In this document: in pieces, positions 22,190-33,971 of the stretch | How the letters are laid out: every line of letters begins with the position of its first letter | Position numbering within the stretch: position 1 is the first letter of the stretch | Assembly (NCBI GenBank): GCA_951213105.1 | Contig: OX578146.1 | Span: 53,901,069 to 53,965,068 of the forward strand | Source of the DNA: Amaurobius ferox | Lineage: Eukaryota > Arthropoda > Arachnida > Araneae > Amaurobiidae | Direction: 5' to 3' | Length of the DNA: 64,000 nt | Position numbers and translations under genes: made by a program | The notes under the pieces: generated by a model | What the model was told of the DNA's origin: nothing | The model's input: the letters and a program-made list of their open reading frames with translations, nothing else | The model's database searches: none

Positions 22190-23595
22190 CTATTATAATA
22201 GACTGGTTTATAGAAATAATAAATATTCTGAATAATGCATAGAGGGCCATGTGATGCTTAATGTAGAATATAGTGCAGAGGGCAATGATTGCGATTGCTC
22301 TATGCGAGCTGTTTATAGCTTTTGTTGGGTGGTGGGAGGTGGTAATTGTGCAGACAGATTCCAAATAATTTTGGATAGGATAAAGTTGCATGAAATAAGC
22401 TCCCTAGTCCATGCGTTCAATACTTTTACTCTAAAAGTAGTCCTTCCATAGGCTGGCTCTATGTGGACGAGCGTGTCGGCCATTAAATAAAAGGTTGGAC
22501 CAATTGTGATTGACCCAGTGCTGTAAGTCTGTCATAGGGATTAAGGATATTCTTGCGATACTCCCGTCGGCACGGTGTTGCCAGAGAGCGCATAACACTC
22601 GGGACTACATCCAGATAATAATCCAGCCCATACCTTCATGCTACCATAATCAAAACCATGGTTTTCAACGATATTACTGGATGGGCTGCGTGTTCATTTT
22701 TTCTCTCCAGATTTGCACACGTCTACTGTCAGATTGCAGGCCAAATCTCAATTCATCGGTGAAGAACATATTAGCCCATTGTGTTTGTGTCCAAATCACA
22801 TGCTCACAACACCAAAGTAAATATGGTCTTCTGACCCTGGAACTTAACGGGGCGCAAACTTTTGGTATGCATGCATATATAAGGATGTAGACGTCTGGTA
22901 TATGCCCTTAGCTTCATAGTACGGGTCAATATCCACCTCCCTATGGCTGCAGTAGAAACCAACCACTCGTAGAGTTAGTGCTGTTCTGTTTTATCAGAGC
23001 TCCTTTGCAGCGAATAACCGCGCTGGCTGTACTGAATAATTTTCTAGATAAGTGTCTATATTAAACACACAGATCATTCAAACAATAATAATATTTTTCG
23101 ATACATAGAAGTATTTCCAAGTTACCAAAATTAACTACAATTCGATGCTGCTGAACATTAAGAATGACAGACCTGATCTAGTGGTGCTGCTTTCTTCACT
23201 ATGAGCAGGATTTTAAAATTTGATTTCAGTTAATAAATTTTATATTAAAATTCAACTTTATTAATGCAAGAAACAAGACAATACAGGCCAGTACAACAAC
23301 AGACAGAAAACACAAGATAAACACAGAACACAAAATTTTGTTACAAGTCCATTCAAGTCGCTAAGATAAGCTCATTCGTCGAAGAGCTTGCTGTATTTAT
23401 TCCTTTCATCACCTTTTTGAGTTCAGGTGGATCTTCTCATAATAAGCCCTTACTAAATCCCAGTGCTTTCACTTATTTCTTAGAGATAATTAGAAGACGC
23501 ATCATCTCCTGTCAGTGTTGGCTAACTGTTGAGTTTATTGCCTGGAGCTCAGTGTTTGTCGTTGCATAGTATCTTCTTTCTTAAAGTTTATTTTT
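22190..23595. other. No recognisable gene
   Basis: Somewhat less AT-rich at 22510-22900, but open frames there have no motif I recognise and end quickly. Confidence 0.4.
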
Positions 23596-23684
23596 TGGCC
23601 AAATCAATGCAATTAACTAAAATAATCGCTGATTAAACTAACTAAAATAATTAACTAAAACAATTAACTAAAATAATCTGGGCA
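23596..23684. repeat. Short tandem AACTAAAATAATT repeats
   Basis: Five or so imperfect copies of AATTAACTAAAATAAT. Confidence 0.8.
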
Positions 23685-24029
23685 TCGACTACTCCATGCG
23701 TACGAGAGCATAAAATACTCGAATTTGGGCCTTTGATGCTGTTATCAGCAGTGAAAGCACGATCCTAGACAGAAAGTACTGCAAAGAGAAGAAATTTGAA
23801 TTTTTGAACTTGTGATCTGCGGACAAGCCTTCTCTGAATAGAGGTACCCGGATTCGAAGTCAAAGCCTTTATTGATAATGGGAAAAGTAGGCAAATACTG
23901 TGGGTTTTCGAAGACCTGGGGCTCATCTTCCGCGCTCAATGTTCCTTTTCTAAATAATCAAGTTCCTACCAATAGCGCTGGATGATTACAATCTAAAACT
24001 AAAACAAAACATGGCATTCATAAAGGAAC

Positions 24030-24740
24030 CTTCATATGGTGGCAAATTGTATTCATACTTAATTTTTGACAGATTTGCTAGGCATATATATTCTCTTTAC
24101 AGACTTATTTCTTACACTTATACGAATTTTCGGAAAAACTGTAAGTGGCATCTCCAGAACCGGATGTTGTTGTTGTTGAGACCCAGACCGTCCGATCTAC
24201 TAGAAAAGTGTAAGGTAACCCAGAACCGGATGTGAAAATCCTTAGTGAACCCCTACATATTCTGAAAAACTAGAATTCGCAGTTTTATTCATATCAATCA
24301 TCCTAAGATGTATCTGTAGCCAATCCTGTGAAATAGAAGTTTAGAAATTTCTTTGTATTGTAAGTGGAGAAAGAAACAGAAGTAGAACTCCTTAGTGAAC
24401 TATTCAACCCCTTAAGCATTTGATTCATATAGGTTAGCATATCATCAGTTATAAGCTCTACCAATAGCCAAATTGGAGAAATATTTCTCCAATTGGATAA
24501 ATATTATTGGAGAAATATATGTTATAACAATATCAAATATATGTTATAAGTGAAATGAAAAGTTTTGAACAGGAAATGGAAAATAATCTGAAGTGGAAAT
24601 AGTTAGTGAATAAATCAACCCCCTCCGGAATTTGATAGATAGTGAATCTATAATTATTAGTCATCATTTACTCTCTATAGCAGATCCCGAGAAATGGATA
24701 TTTCAAGGAAAACTGTTTAGTAAAGCTCGAATCTTGCACA
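24030..24740. repeat. Dispersed tandem repeat family D, diverged
   Basis: Shares GGTGGCAAAT, ATTTTCGG-AAAA, AGTGGCATCTCCAGAA and repeated (G)GAAGT-GAAATCCTTAGTGAA monomers with the longer array at 53345-54310. A 52-bp truncated SINE is inserted at 24168-24219. Confidence 0.7.
24168..24219 (-). mobile_element. 52-bp SINE-1 tail with 14-bp target duplication
   Basis: Only the last 50 bases of SINE-1 are present (inverse of TTGTTGAGACCCAGACCGTC). CCAGAACCGGATGT occurs at both 24154-24167 and 24220-24233, proving a real, extremely 5'-truncated insertion. Confidence 0.88.
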
Positions 24741-26088
24741 TAAAAGTAAGCAGTTAAAACTTTATAATTAAGAAACCACCAATGTCGTTTGAGAATAATT
24801 CAGGTAGCACTGGGATAAGTAGTCCTACATTGTATGCATTTCTATGGTGAAAGGCCTAAAATATTTATTTAAACTGTCAATTTTGGAAAAATAAATAATT
24901 AACGCAATGTAAAGTAGAACTGAAAGAATATTCCTACGTATTCAAAATTATTTTACTTTTCAATTTATTTTTATATTCATATATTCAATTCTTTATCCTA
25001 CAACTGCGAAAAAATGCAGGTAAATTATACTCATAATTAGGGAATTCTTAATTTAAAAATAGTCAACAATACATATATTAAATACTACGCCTTGCTGTTG
25101 TTTAAACTAACAGTAACAGCTACCTTATTCTAACACTAGCGACAGCTAGATATTATTCTCAAAGCATTTTCAAGCGTTTTATACATAGTAGTTTTATCTC
25201 CTTGTTTCTAATTCTATGATCCCAATGATATTCTATGTTTTAGAGCAACTCGTTGTTCTATAGCTAGCCATGGTTACCGAGAGAGGTAGTGACAATCCAA
25301 CTCCAAGGATACTTCATCTTTTTGTATTGGCTGCAACCTCATTTGGTGCAGTTTTCTGGAATGTTCGCCATCATAAATTGCAGTTATCAGTGGTAAAATT
25401 ATTTTTATTATAAATTATATATCTTTAAAATATTATTGGTATATATTAGCAGTACACAAAAATGATTTCCTTTTTATTTTCAGCAATGTTATCACTCTGT
25501 GGGACAATAATAAACTACGTTATTTCTTGGATTCTAAACATCTCCTAAATAAGTAGACAAGTCTGTGCTTATTACGGTGTGAAAGCATCTTCGCTCGTGA
25601 TAAAAAGGCATATTTTGGAACTCGAAGCATTGAATCTGCCATGCAAATGTGCTTGTGTTTGTGTTAAAATTTTACCAAAAGTTCTTCCGATGATGGCTAT
25701 AATTCCTCTCTTTCGATATTCAAAGTTGTATTAATACTGTAGTGAATATTTTTAGCTTCGTCAGTGTTACAGTTTGATATTATTTTCTTGTATGAACGAT
25801 CGCGTGTTATTGAAAGGGAAATTCCCATGCAAGTCACGGAACTAAAAATCAAAAGCTCATTTGTGAAGTAAATGGCGAATTGTAGAGATAATCAAATTAC
25901 TCTGCACTGTTAAGTAGCTATTTGTTAAATATTTAAACCAGAAAATCCAGGTAAGTTTTTAATTTCCAATATTTAGAAAATTTCCATTGCGTGTTTAAAT
26001 TTTTATAATAGCATATAAAAGTGATATGGTTGATATTTTTCATTCAAAGCTAATATTTTTCAAAATATTTCTAAATATATATTACTTT
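24741..26088. other. No recognisable gene
   Basis: AT-rich; includes the third copy of a local repeat at 25390-25490. No domain-bearing frame. Confidence 0.4.
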
Positions 26089-26845
26089 TTACTGTCTCTA
26101 CAATATATGGTAATGTATAGGAAAGTATTGGAATCGAGTCGAAAATACCAACTCGAGTTTCCGACGGATTTACACGTTCTGGCACCTCTAGAAAACGAAA
26201 AAATTATTTGACGTCTGTGTGTCTGTTTATCTATGTAATGCATGTTGTTGTTGTTGAGACCCAGACCGTCCAACCTACCAGAAAGGTGTAAGGTAACTGT
26301 TTGGACGGCCGGGAAGTGCCACCCAATTTGGACCGGAACCCAGTGGGGGAGGCATCCACAGGGACCGTACCCTCCTTCCCCTACCACCAACCTCTCGGAA
26401 GGACTTACGGACCCACATGTTTAACGTGATCGTACTCTGCGTGAACACGGCGGCAGTTTTGGCAGTGGCTGGAATCGAACCCGGGCCTACCGAGTGCAAC
26501 TCCAGCGCGCTAACTAATGGGCTACCGCGCCCCCTATGTAATGCATGTGTCCACTCTAACTCAAAAACTAAATGACCACATTTAAAATTTTTTTATTTTT
26601 TTTACTTTTACTTTTTCGTTTTCTTTTCAATTTTACTTTTTTCTCATTCATGCTACTCCGCCTTTGAAAATACGTCCAGTTATCAAATGAAAACGAAATT
26701 TGAATTAAAAGTACAAATTCAGTGTAATTTTAAAAGATAATGCTTGTTACTTTGTGCAATTTAACTGAATTTAATGAATTATTAAAGAAATAAAGTAAAA
26801 ATGAATTTGATTTTGTTGCGAAAGTCATGTGCTGTCCACATTAAG
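26089..26845 (+). mobile_element. HINE/DINE-1-like family A copy with SINE insertion
   Basis: 5' hairpin remnant CAATATATGGTAATGTATAG-GAAAGT, then CGAAAATACCAACTCGAGTT, a short GTCTGTGTGTCTG tract, and a 3' end AAAGTCATGTGCTGTCCACA. A full SINE is inserted in the microsatellite region at 26245-26533. Confidence 0.7.
26245..26533 (-). mobile_element. Full-length tRNA-derived SINE (SINE-1) with 14-bp target duplication
   Basis: On the minus strand it starts GGGGCGCGGTAGCCCATTAG (A-box region), has a perfect B box GGTTCGATTCC, a central core (GCCGCCGTGTTCACGC, ACATGTGGGTCCGTAAGTCC), and ends GACGGTCTGGGTCTC plus CAA repeats. CTATGTAATGCATG flanks it at 26231-26244 and 26534-26547. This is the reference copy for the truncated SINE-1 pieces in the window. 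Confidence 0.92.
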
Positions 26846-27023
26846 GTTTTTAAATGTTTGTCTATCAAATTCTTGTTTGCATTCATTGCTGCTTATTCTG
26901 TAAAAATGGTACTTTCATCAAAATTGAACAAATTGTTTCGATATTTTTTGTTTAAAATTTTTTATTCCTTATGTGATATTTTTATGCATTCTTGGTTATT
27001 ATTTATTCGTTATTCGTTTACTT

Positions 27024-27665
27024 TAGCCAAGTGCCTCTAGTAACTATTAAATATTTTAGCCAAGTGCCCTAGTAACTATTAAATATTTTAGTCAAGTGCC
27101 CTAGTAACTATTAAATATTTTAGCCAAGTGCCCTAGTAACTATTAAATATTTTAGTCAAGTGCCCTAGTAACTATTAAATATTTTAGCCAAGTGCCCTAG
27201 TAACTATTAAATATTTTAGCCAAGTGCTCTAGTAACTATTAAATATTTTAGCCAAGTGCCCTAGTAACTATTAAATATTTTAGCCAAGTGCCCTAGTAAC
27301 TATTAAATATTTTAACCAAGTGCCCTAGTAACTATTAAATATTTTAGCCAAGTGCCCTAGTAACTATTAAATATTTTAGCCAAGTGCTCTAGTAACTATT
27401 AAATATTTTAGCCAAGTGCCCTAGTAACTATTAAATATTTTAGCCAAGTGCCCTAGTAACTATTAAATATTTTAGCCAAGTGCCCTAGTAATTATTAAAT
27501 ATTTTAGCCAAGTGCCCTAGTAACTATTAAATATTTTAGCCCAGTACCCTAGTAACTATTAAATATTTTAGCCAAGTGCCCTAGTAATTATTAAATATTT
27601 TAGCCAAGTGTCCTAGTAACTATTAAATATTTTAGCCAAGTGCCCTAGTAACTATTAAATATTTT
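27024..27665. repeat. 32-bp minisatellite, about 20 units
   Basis: Unit TAGCCAAGTGCCCTAGTAAC plus TATTAAATATTT, highly uniform, with occasional GTC, CTCT or ATT variants. It ends exactly where the next HINE-like copy begins. Confidence 0.96.
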
Positions 27666-28323
27666 AACTTACCTACAATACATGGTAATGTATAGGAAAA
27701 GTATAGTAATCATTTCGAAATTCGGAACTAGAGTTCCTGAAGGATCTACGTACTTCAGACACGAAACTAAGAAACACGAAAAAATATTTTTAGCGTGACG
27801 TTTCTATGTGTGTGTTTGTGAGTAATGTCTGTCTGTGTAATGTATGTATCCACCCAGCTCAAAAACTATTCGACGAAATTTTACGAAATTTGGAATATAT
27901 TTTTAATTGTGGATTACTCTGGCTCTGATAAGATTTTGGTACGATTAGAAAAAATCAAACTTGCATTTCTCTACAAAATGTCTTTCAAAAGTCGTCAAAA
28001 TCTTAAATAAAAATTCTATATGCTGAAATGTATCAAATAAATGCTTGTTTTATAGGTATTGTTTGACGACGAAAATAATAAGACCAATTCCAGAACTCTA
28101 GGTCTAACCGTTCTTAAGATATTTCAGTCTATTTTTGCATTTTTTGCAACGACGCCTGTGAAAATACTTCCAGTCGCCAAATGAAAACGAAATTTGAATT
28201 AAAACTCTAAATTCAGACTAATTTTATATAATTATCCATGGGATTGTATGCAAGTAAACTCCATTTAAGAAAGAGAAAATGAATTTTAGTCCGTAGAGAA
28301 AGTCATATGCTGCCCGCATCAGA
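27664..28323 (+). mobile_element. HINE/DINE-1-like family A copy
   Basis: 5' end AACTTACCTACAATACATGG then TAATGTATAGG; CGGAACTAGAGTTCCTGAAG; GTCTGTCTGTG tract; 3' GAAAGTCATATGCTGCCCGC then ATCAGATTTTTT. The sequence after it (28324-28420) also follows the partial copy ending at 29313, so both are parts of a larger duplication. Confidence 0.72.
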
Positions 28324-28549
28324 TTTTTTAACATCTTGATGACTTTACATTATTGCATAGCTATTGTATTGAACTTAGTTTGTGTTATGTGTGGTGTTTT
28401 GGAAATGTTAGTTCTTTGTTGAATGAATATTTATAAACAGAAATTCATAAATATTTTTGCTGTGTGAGTCACTTGGGGGTTACTCTGTTGGGTCATCAGG
28501 TCAAAACAGTGTCTTTACTTAACAAACACTAAGCAGGAACTAAGGTGCT

Positions 28550-28756
28550 AGGAGACAGCAGTTCGGACCTGGCCTACCTCTCGGTTTACAGGTTTAGTTC
28601 CGCACCCCTGAGGTTCTTACGGACCCACATGTTTAACCTGATAGTACTCCGCGTGAACACGGCGGCAGTATTTTTTTTTTTTTTTTTTTGCAGCGGAGGG
28701 AATCGAACCCGGGTCCCTCAATATACCCGCGCGCTGACTAGTGGGCTACCACGCCC
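28550..28756 (-). mobile_element. tRNA-headed SINE with the shared core but a different 3' tail (SINE-1b)
   Basis: Minus strand: GGGGCGTGGTAGCCCACTAG, B box GGTTCGATTCC, an internal run of 19 A, then the same core as SINE-1 (CTGCCGCCGTGTTCACGCGG, ACATGTGGGTCCGTAAG). After the core it diverges completely (AACCTCAGGGGTGCGGAAC...). Flanked by CAGGAACTAAGGTGCT at 28534-28549 and 28757-28772. Confidence 0.9.
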
Positions 28757-28988
28757 CAGGAACTAAGGTGCTGGACGCAAAAACAGAGAAATACACACAT
28801 TTCTTTAATAAACAAAAATGTATATTTTTCTTGCACATTTACTATTTAAATATAATATAAATAGAATCTTATTATTTCGAAATATTTCTTTGCCTACCGT
28901 CTATAATTTGATATTTTTTTGTATGATTTCGGACATTTTTGAAAATTAGCTTGAGCAAATTTTTAAGCAATTGCACACATAGAAACTC

Positions 28989-29038
28989 AGTTACCTTACA
29001 CCTTTCTGGTAGGTCGGACGGTCTGGGTCTCAACAACA
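28989..29038 (+). mobile_element. 50-bp SINE-1 tail with 14-bp target duplication
   Basis: Only the last 50 bases of SINE-1 (AGTTACCTTACACCTTTCTG ... GGTCTCAACAACA). ACACATAGAAACTC lies on both sides (28975-28988 and 29039-29052). Confidence 0.9.
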
Positions 29039-29164
29039 ACACATAGAAACTCTTATTCAGCATGGTAGAGCCCCAAACAGGCAACATTTTGTTTTGGAGA
29101 ATGTTATATTATATTAGAATTTGTTTGACTACATACGGTTTTGTACATAAATCAACTCAAAAAG

Positions 29165-29313
29165 TAATTCGAAAGTTGAATTAAAACTCAAAAATCAGTT
29201 TAATTTCAAATAATTATCCATGTTATTTTATAAAAATAAACTCAATTTAATGAATAAAGAAAGATAAATCAATTTGAGTCTGCAGGAAAAGTCATATCCT
29301 GCCCGCATTAGAT
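29165..29313 (+). mobile_element. Partial HINE-like family A copy (3' part)
   Basis: GAATTAAAACTCAAAAATCA through GTCTGCAGGAAAAGTCATAT and CCTGCCCGCATTAGA; the 5' hairpin and microsatellite are absent. Confidence 0.65.
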
Positions 29314-29541
29314 TTTTTTTAACGGTACTCATATATTGGTGACTTCACATTATTGCATAGCTATTATGTGGAACTTGGTTTGCATTATTGTTGGTGTTTT
29401 GAAAATTGCTGTGCTTAGATGAATGGATATTTGATAAGTAAACAAAAATTTGTGCAATTAAGAATTCTTAAAAATTGATCCTGTTAAAAATGTATTTCGT
29501 TTTCATTTCATATGTCTGAAATATGTTTACAAAAATAAAAA

Positions 29542-30329
29542 TCTGATGTGGGCAGCACATGACTTTCCCTGCAGACTCAAATTCATTTTTCCTTTATTTC
29601 TTTAATAATTCATTAAATTGAGTTTAATTGCACAAAATAACGCTAAATTTGCATTTTTAGTTCAATTTCTGTTTTTATTTGGTAATTGGACATTTTTCCA
29701 AAAGTGGCATAACTAAATGAGAAAAATCTCAAATATCTCGAGAACGGTTAGTCCTAGAGTAATAGAGTTGTTCTTATTCTTTTCCTCATCAAAAATTACG
29801 TATAAAATAAGCATATAATTGATATATTTGCACATACGTAGCTTTTTTTCAGATTTTGGCGATTTTTGAGGGCCATTTCGTTAAAAAAGGCAGGTTGTTC
29901 TTTTGCGAATAATACGAAAATCTAATCAGCACCAAAGCATCGTACAAGTAACTTATCTACCAAATTTTATGAAATTTAGTCAATTAGTATTTTAGCTAGA
30001 GTGGATACATGAAATTTTTACGGGCCATTTCGCAAAAATAGGCGGGATGTGTTTTTACGAATCGTACCAAAAACTAATAAGCACCAGGGTCATACCCAAG
30101 TGACTTACCTACCAAATTTTATGAAATTCGGTCCATAAGTTTTTGAGTTAGAGTGGATACATACATTGAACAGACACACAGACAGACACACACACAGACG
30201 TCACGCTAAAAATAGTTTTTTCGTATTTTAAAGGTCTCGAAACGTATAGATCCGTCGAAAACTCGAGTTGTGATTTTCGTCATGATTCCAATACTTTCTC
30301 TATACATTACCATGTATTGCAGGGAAAGT
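29542..30329 (-). mobile_element. HINE/DINE-1-like family A copy, near full length
   Basis: In plus-strand order: TCTGATGTGGGCAGCACATG (terminal stem-loop ATGTG-GGCAG-CACAT), ACTTTCCCTGCA, ATATCTCGAGAACGGTTAG, two to three internal repeats of about 120 bp containing CAAAAATAGGCGGG and CCAAATTTTATGAAATTC, a (GACA)/(CA) tract, CTCGAGTTGTGATTTTCG, and the hairpin CTCTATACATTACCATGTAT-TGCAGGGAAAGT. TAAAAA lies at both outer edges. No coding. Confidence 0.75.
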
Positions 30330-30351
30330 AAAAATCAGTGAAACTTAATTC

Positions 30352-30630
30352 ATGTTTGATGCAGTTTTTAGAAACAAACACGCAAATATAATGATACAAG
30401 CATTATATCTAGCCCTTACAGAGAAACGTGTATCGCGTGAAACTAGCATAGCGATTGGATTGGCCAATGCTTGTAACTCATACTTTTTAAAAGCGGACCT
30501 TCTTTGCTTATTTAGACAGCGTTGTTCTAAAGCGAAATCGATTGTAGGACGCACTTTAATCTCAGTACCACCAACAGAAAGAAAAAAACCTTTAATTTTA
30601 AGAAAAGAATTGAATGAAAAGCTAAATTAG
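30352..30630 (+). CDS. Unrecognised 92-residue open frame
   Basis: ATG at 30352, TAG at 30628-30630. The product begins MFDAVFRNKHANIMIQALYL and has mixed composition with no low-complexity bias, a middle segment LFRQRCSKAKSIVGRTLISV and a Lys/Arg-rich tail. It follows directly after a HINE-like copy. I do not recognise it; it could be an exon or transposon fragment, or chance. No splice signals were assigned. Confidence 0.25.
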   Translation: MFDAVFRNKHANIMIQALYLALTEKRVSRETSIAIGLANACNSYFLKADLLCLFRQRCSKAKSIVGRTLISVPPTERKKPLILRKELNEKLN

Positions 30631-31047
30631 ATCTAATTTCTTTTTATTATAATAGAATTTAATTTACTAACAACACTAGTATTTATTAGTAGGTATGTTG
30701 TTCATAATACAAATATAAAGCTGCTGCTTGTGAGAATAAAATTCTACTAGCATGTCAATAAAAATTTCGGAATTATTCTGATCTTCTCGCTGTAAGGCAA
30801 GTCAATTATACTCAAATACCACATACAGACTAAGTATGTACACAGTATTTAAGTATGGATTATAAGATCTCTTGGACTGACTGTAATTGGATAAGTACGT
30901 ACTGCTCATTCAAATCTGAATTATGATCATCATTTAAAATTATTTTTACTCGCTTCAGCGTGTTCAAGAATTATACTAGGCTGATTTTCATGTTTTTATT
31001 TATAAACGAAATAATTTCGGAACTCGCCAAATGTCGCCAAATTGGCG
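30631..31047. other. No recognisable gene
   Basis: AT-rich with no domain or repeat boundary. Confidence 0.4.
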
Positions 31048-31157
31048 ATAAAGATTAAAATCTGGAAACCCTCCTCCTAGCGCCATCTTCTGGCAACCCT
31101 AGATAAAGATTAAAATCTGGAAACCCTCCTCCTAGCGCCATCTTCTGGCAACCCTAG
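31048..31157. repeat. Perfect 55-bp tandem duplication
   Basis: Two identical copies of ATAAAGATTAAAATCTGGAA...CTTCTGGCAACCCTAG. Confidence 0.95.
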
Positions 31158-31482
31158 GCTCACGTTATGGGAAAGGGCGCCTATGGTTGCTTTCTCCATC
31201 TGGTCTTCGAAAGAGATGAAAGAGAAGACTCTAACTGGTGAATATTACACGTGGGCAACAATAGATCTGATTTTAGTGCATTCTCAGAATCAATTACGTA
31301 GATTTTCTCGATTTTATTTTGAAGTAAAAAACACCTTTCTTGAAGTAGGTTTATATTTTAACCTGAATTTAGCCTGTGATGTGCTAAGTTCTAGTTCACT
31401 TCTGGTCCATTATGCTATTATTTCTATTTCATATTGCTAGCCAGTCTATTATGCTATTTACTACAGTTAAAAAATTTAAAAA

Positions 31483-31985
31483 TCTGATGTGGGCAGCACA
31501 TGACTTTTTTTACAAACTCAAATTTCTTTTCTTTTCCATAATCCATTACATTAAGTTTAATTGCACAAAAAACCACGGATAAATCATTTTAAATTTCGCT
31601 GAATTTACAGTTTTATTTAGTTTACTTTTTAATTTGATGATTTGACGTATTTTCAAATAGGCAACGTGGCAAAAATGCGAAGAAATAAACTAAAATATCT
31701 CGAGTGCGGTCTGTCCTAGAATTATGGGGTTGGTCTTATTCTCTTCGGTGTCAAAAATAATTATGTATAAAACAAGCATTTAATTGATACATTTGAGCAT
31801 ATGTAGTCTTTTATTTCAGAATTTGACAGTTTTTTTTGAGCCATTTCGCAAAAAAAAAAAAAGCAGGCCCTTTCTATCTGAATCGTAACAAAATCTAATC
31901 AGCCCCAGGGTACTCCACAAGTGACCTACGTACCGCATTCTATGAAATTTAGTCAATTAGTTTTTCATTTGAATTGTCACTCATT
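31483..31985 (-). mobile_element. Truncated HINE-like family A copy
   Basis: Begins TCTGATGTGGGCAGCACATG then ACTTTTTTTACA; contains ATATCTCGAGTGCGGTCTGT and one internal 120-bp repeat; stops after GTCAATTAGTTTTTCAT before the microsatellite and hairpin. Confidence 0.72.
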
Positions 31986-31989
31986 ACTT

Positions 31990-33356
31990 GTTGTGAAATC
32001 TTTGCAACCGGTTCAGCAAATATGATTAAAAAGAAAAAAAAATCGAAGTATTGGGAAAAGGTGAAAATACAAATATCCAGAACTAGAACTACTCGACGTT
32101 CCCCTGTATTTAAAATGCAAACGTCTGATTAAAATTACACCAGAATTCACAGCGAATTCTTGAAAACCGAAGAACGATTTATTAATTCGTCAGTATAGGA
32201 AAAAAAGAAAATCCCACTAGTGACGTCAAAACTTACGCAATCTTGTGTTACATACGTTATCTCCAGCAATCCGTAGCAACAAACTCGTCTCGTATTGTCC
32301 AAAAATAGGAAAACTGCCATAAGGAAACATATTTCTCGCTTTCTGACACGTGGTTGATTTCAAAATTGCAAAATTTTTAAACCCACTTAAAAAATTAAAA
32401 AAAAAAAAATCAGAAATGCAGCAATTGATTCTTCATTAAGATATACTTCTATATTCATGCCGAAAATTAGAACCGTGTGAACCTACTACAATTGTCTGAT
32501 TCGAGGAGGGTAAAAAGAAATGGCTTAAAATACGCATATTTTGATGTTTAAAACGATAAATATGAAAGAATTGTCCATCGCATTCGGTTCAAAGCTGGAA
32601 GAAAAGAACATTCTTCCATTTTCCCGATGCAGCCAAGATGGAAACTCTGCAACAATATTTTCGATCGCTAAACACCCAATGCGAGTGAAAATTGCTCGAA
32701 ATAGCTCTTTATATATATATATATATATATAATAGAAGATTTTTATGATTACTTGTAATATATATATACCCGAGAAATACCAAAGAAAATTGCTTGTAAA
32801 CTGAAGGTAAAGGTAAATAAATTGCAAAACAGAAGCCTAGTGTAGCACGATGAGCTATGGAAGAAATTTGGAAATTGAATAAATGGAATCTAGTGAAAAT
32901 AAAAGGAATAAAATGAATATGAAAAGCATTTCTGAAACCATGTACGTTATCAAGGGCCATACATGTTTCATTAATGCTGATTCTACGTTTCTGTTAACAC
33001 TACTGTAAAATGTATTACAGAAATAATGTAAATGGCCCGACGTAGAAGAAAAAACAAAGTGGATCAAATACACAAAAAAATCAAACATGAATATAAAATA
33101 TTCTGTAACACTAGCTTGTGGCTAATTATTTAAATGAGGATGCAAAGTATTATAAAGTAATATCAAAAGAATATAATGAAAATAAAATGAATAATATATC
33201 TACCCCATGTACTGTGGTACTTCTGGAAAAGCATGTGTATTACCAACCATCTCTGAACTGGTTACAGTGAATTTTTGTTACTGACTAAGCAGTTTTCTCA
33301 AAGCAGGTTACAGTGAATTATACAAAATTTTTAACTGTTAGAAGAAGACATGGAGA
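31990..33356. other. No recognisable gene; (TA)n at about 32710-32731
   Basis: AT-rich open frames on both strands overlap and show no motif. Confidence 0.4.
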
Positions 33357-33727
33357 TTATGAATTATTTAGAAATGTTAGAGTATGATCTGTCAATATGT
33401 TGCTGTAATTGTTGCAAGTTTTTAATTTAAATTTAAAATGTGTTTTAATAAAAGAAAAAATAAGATTGGGCGGACAGTTATTTGTGATAACGGTGTTGAT
33501 GAATTTATGAAGATGTTCTTTGTAGAAACAAGGTGTGCTTAACATTTTGATTCTTAATAACTGGTTATTAATAATATTTCTATATACAGATTTGGAAAGA
33601 TTGGAAGAGAAATGTTGAAGTTTATTTACTTTGAAGTTATAAGTTTCTGTTTTGTCATAGATTTTAAATTTTATTGTATTTGCATTTTTAATTGTTAAAC
33701 TAACGTCTAGAAAATTGATCCAGTTGG
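33357..33727 (-). pseudogene. Penelope-like RT, C-terminal fragment
   Basis: Minus-strand frame NWINFLDVSLTIKN, KFKIYDKTETYNF, HFSSNLSKSVYRNIINN, to a stop at 33357. It parallels the PLE fragment at 1226-1600 (EFLDISIYY, KMYDKIKTFDV, NWNSNLSIGVLRNLILN). Everything N-terminal of INFLDV is missing and replaced by a (TA)n tract. Catalytic motifs are absent. Confidence 0.62.
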
Positions 33728-33779
33728 TATATATATATATATATATATATATGTATTGTATATATATATTGTATATATA
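33728..33779. repeat. (TA)n microsatellite at the junction of a PLE fragment and a Tc1-like element
   Basis: TA units interrupted twice by TGTATTG. The Tc1-like TIR starts immediately after. Confidence 0.95.
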
Positions 33780-33971
33780 CACTGCTGGCCAATTGCTAAG
33801 GACGGATGAGACTATCACCCATAGCAACCACAAAATGAAAGGATTCAAAATGTGAAAAATTAGAATAAGTGCTGGATGCAGTCAGAAGAGGTGTGTGTAT
33901 GCAGATGTTTCATTTCCACGCCCGTTCGTCATGTGACAGCTCTGATAAGAGATTTAAAGGATTTGACGCGA

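Noticed and set aside
29542..30329. Classical Helitron with TC...CTRR ends
   Set aside because: One end starts TC, but the other lacks CTRR and ends GGGAAAGT; the Helentron/HINE layout fits better.
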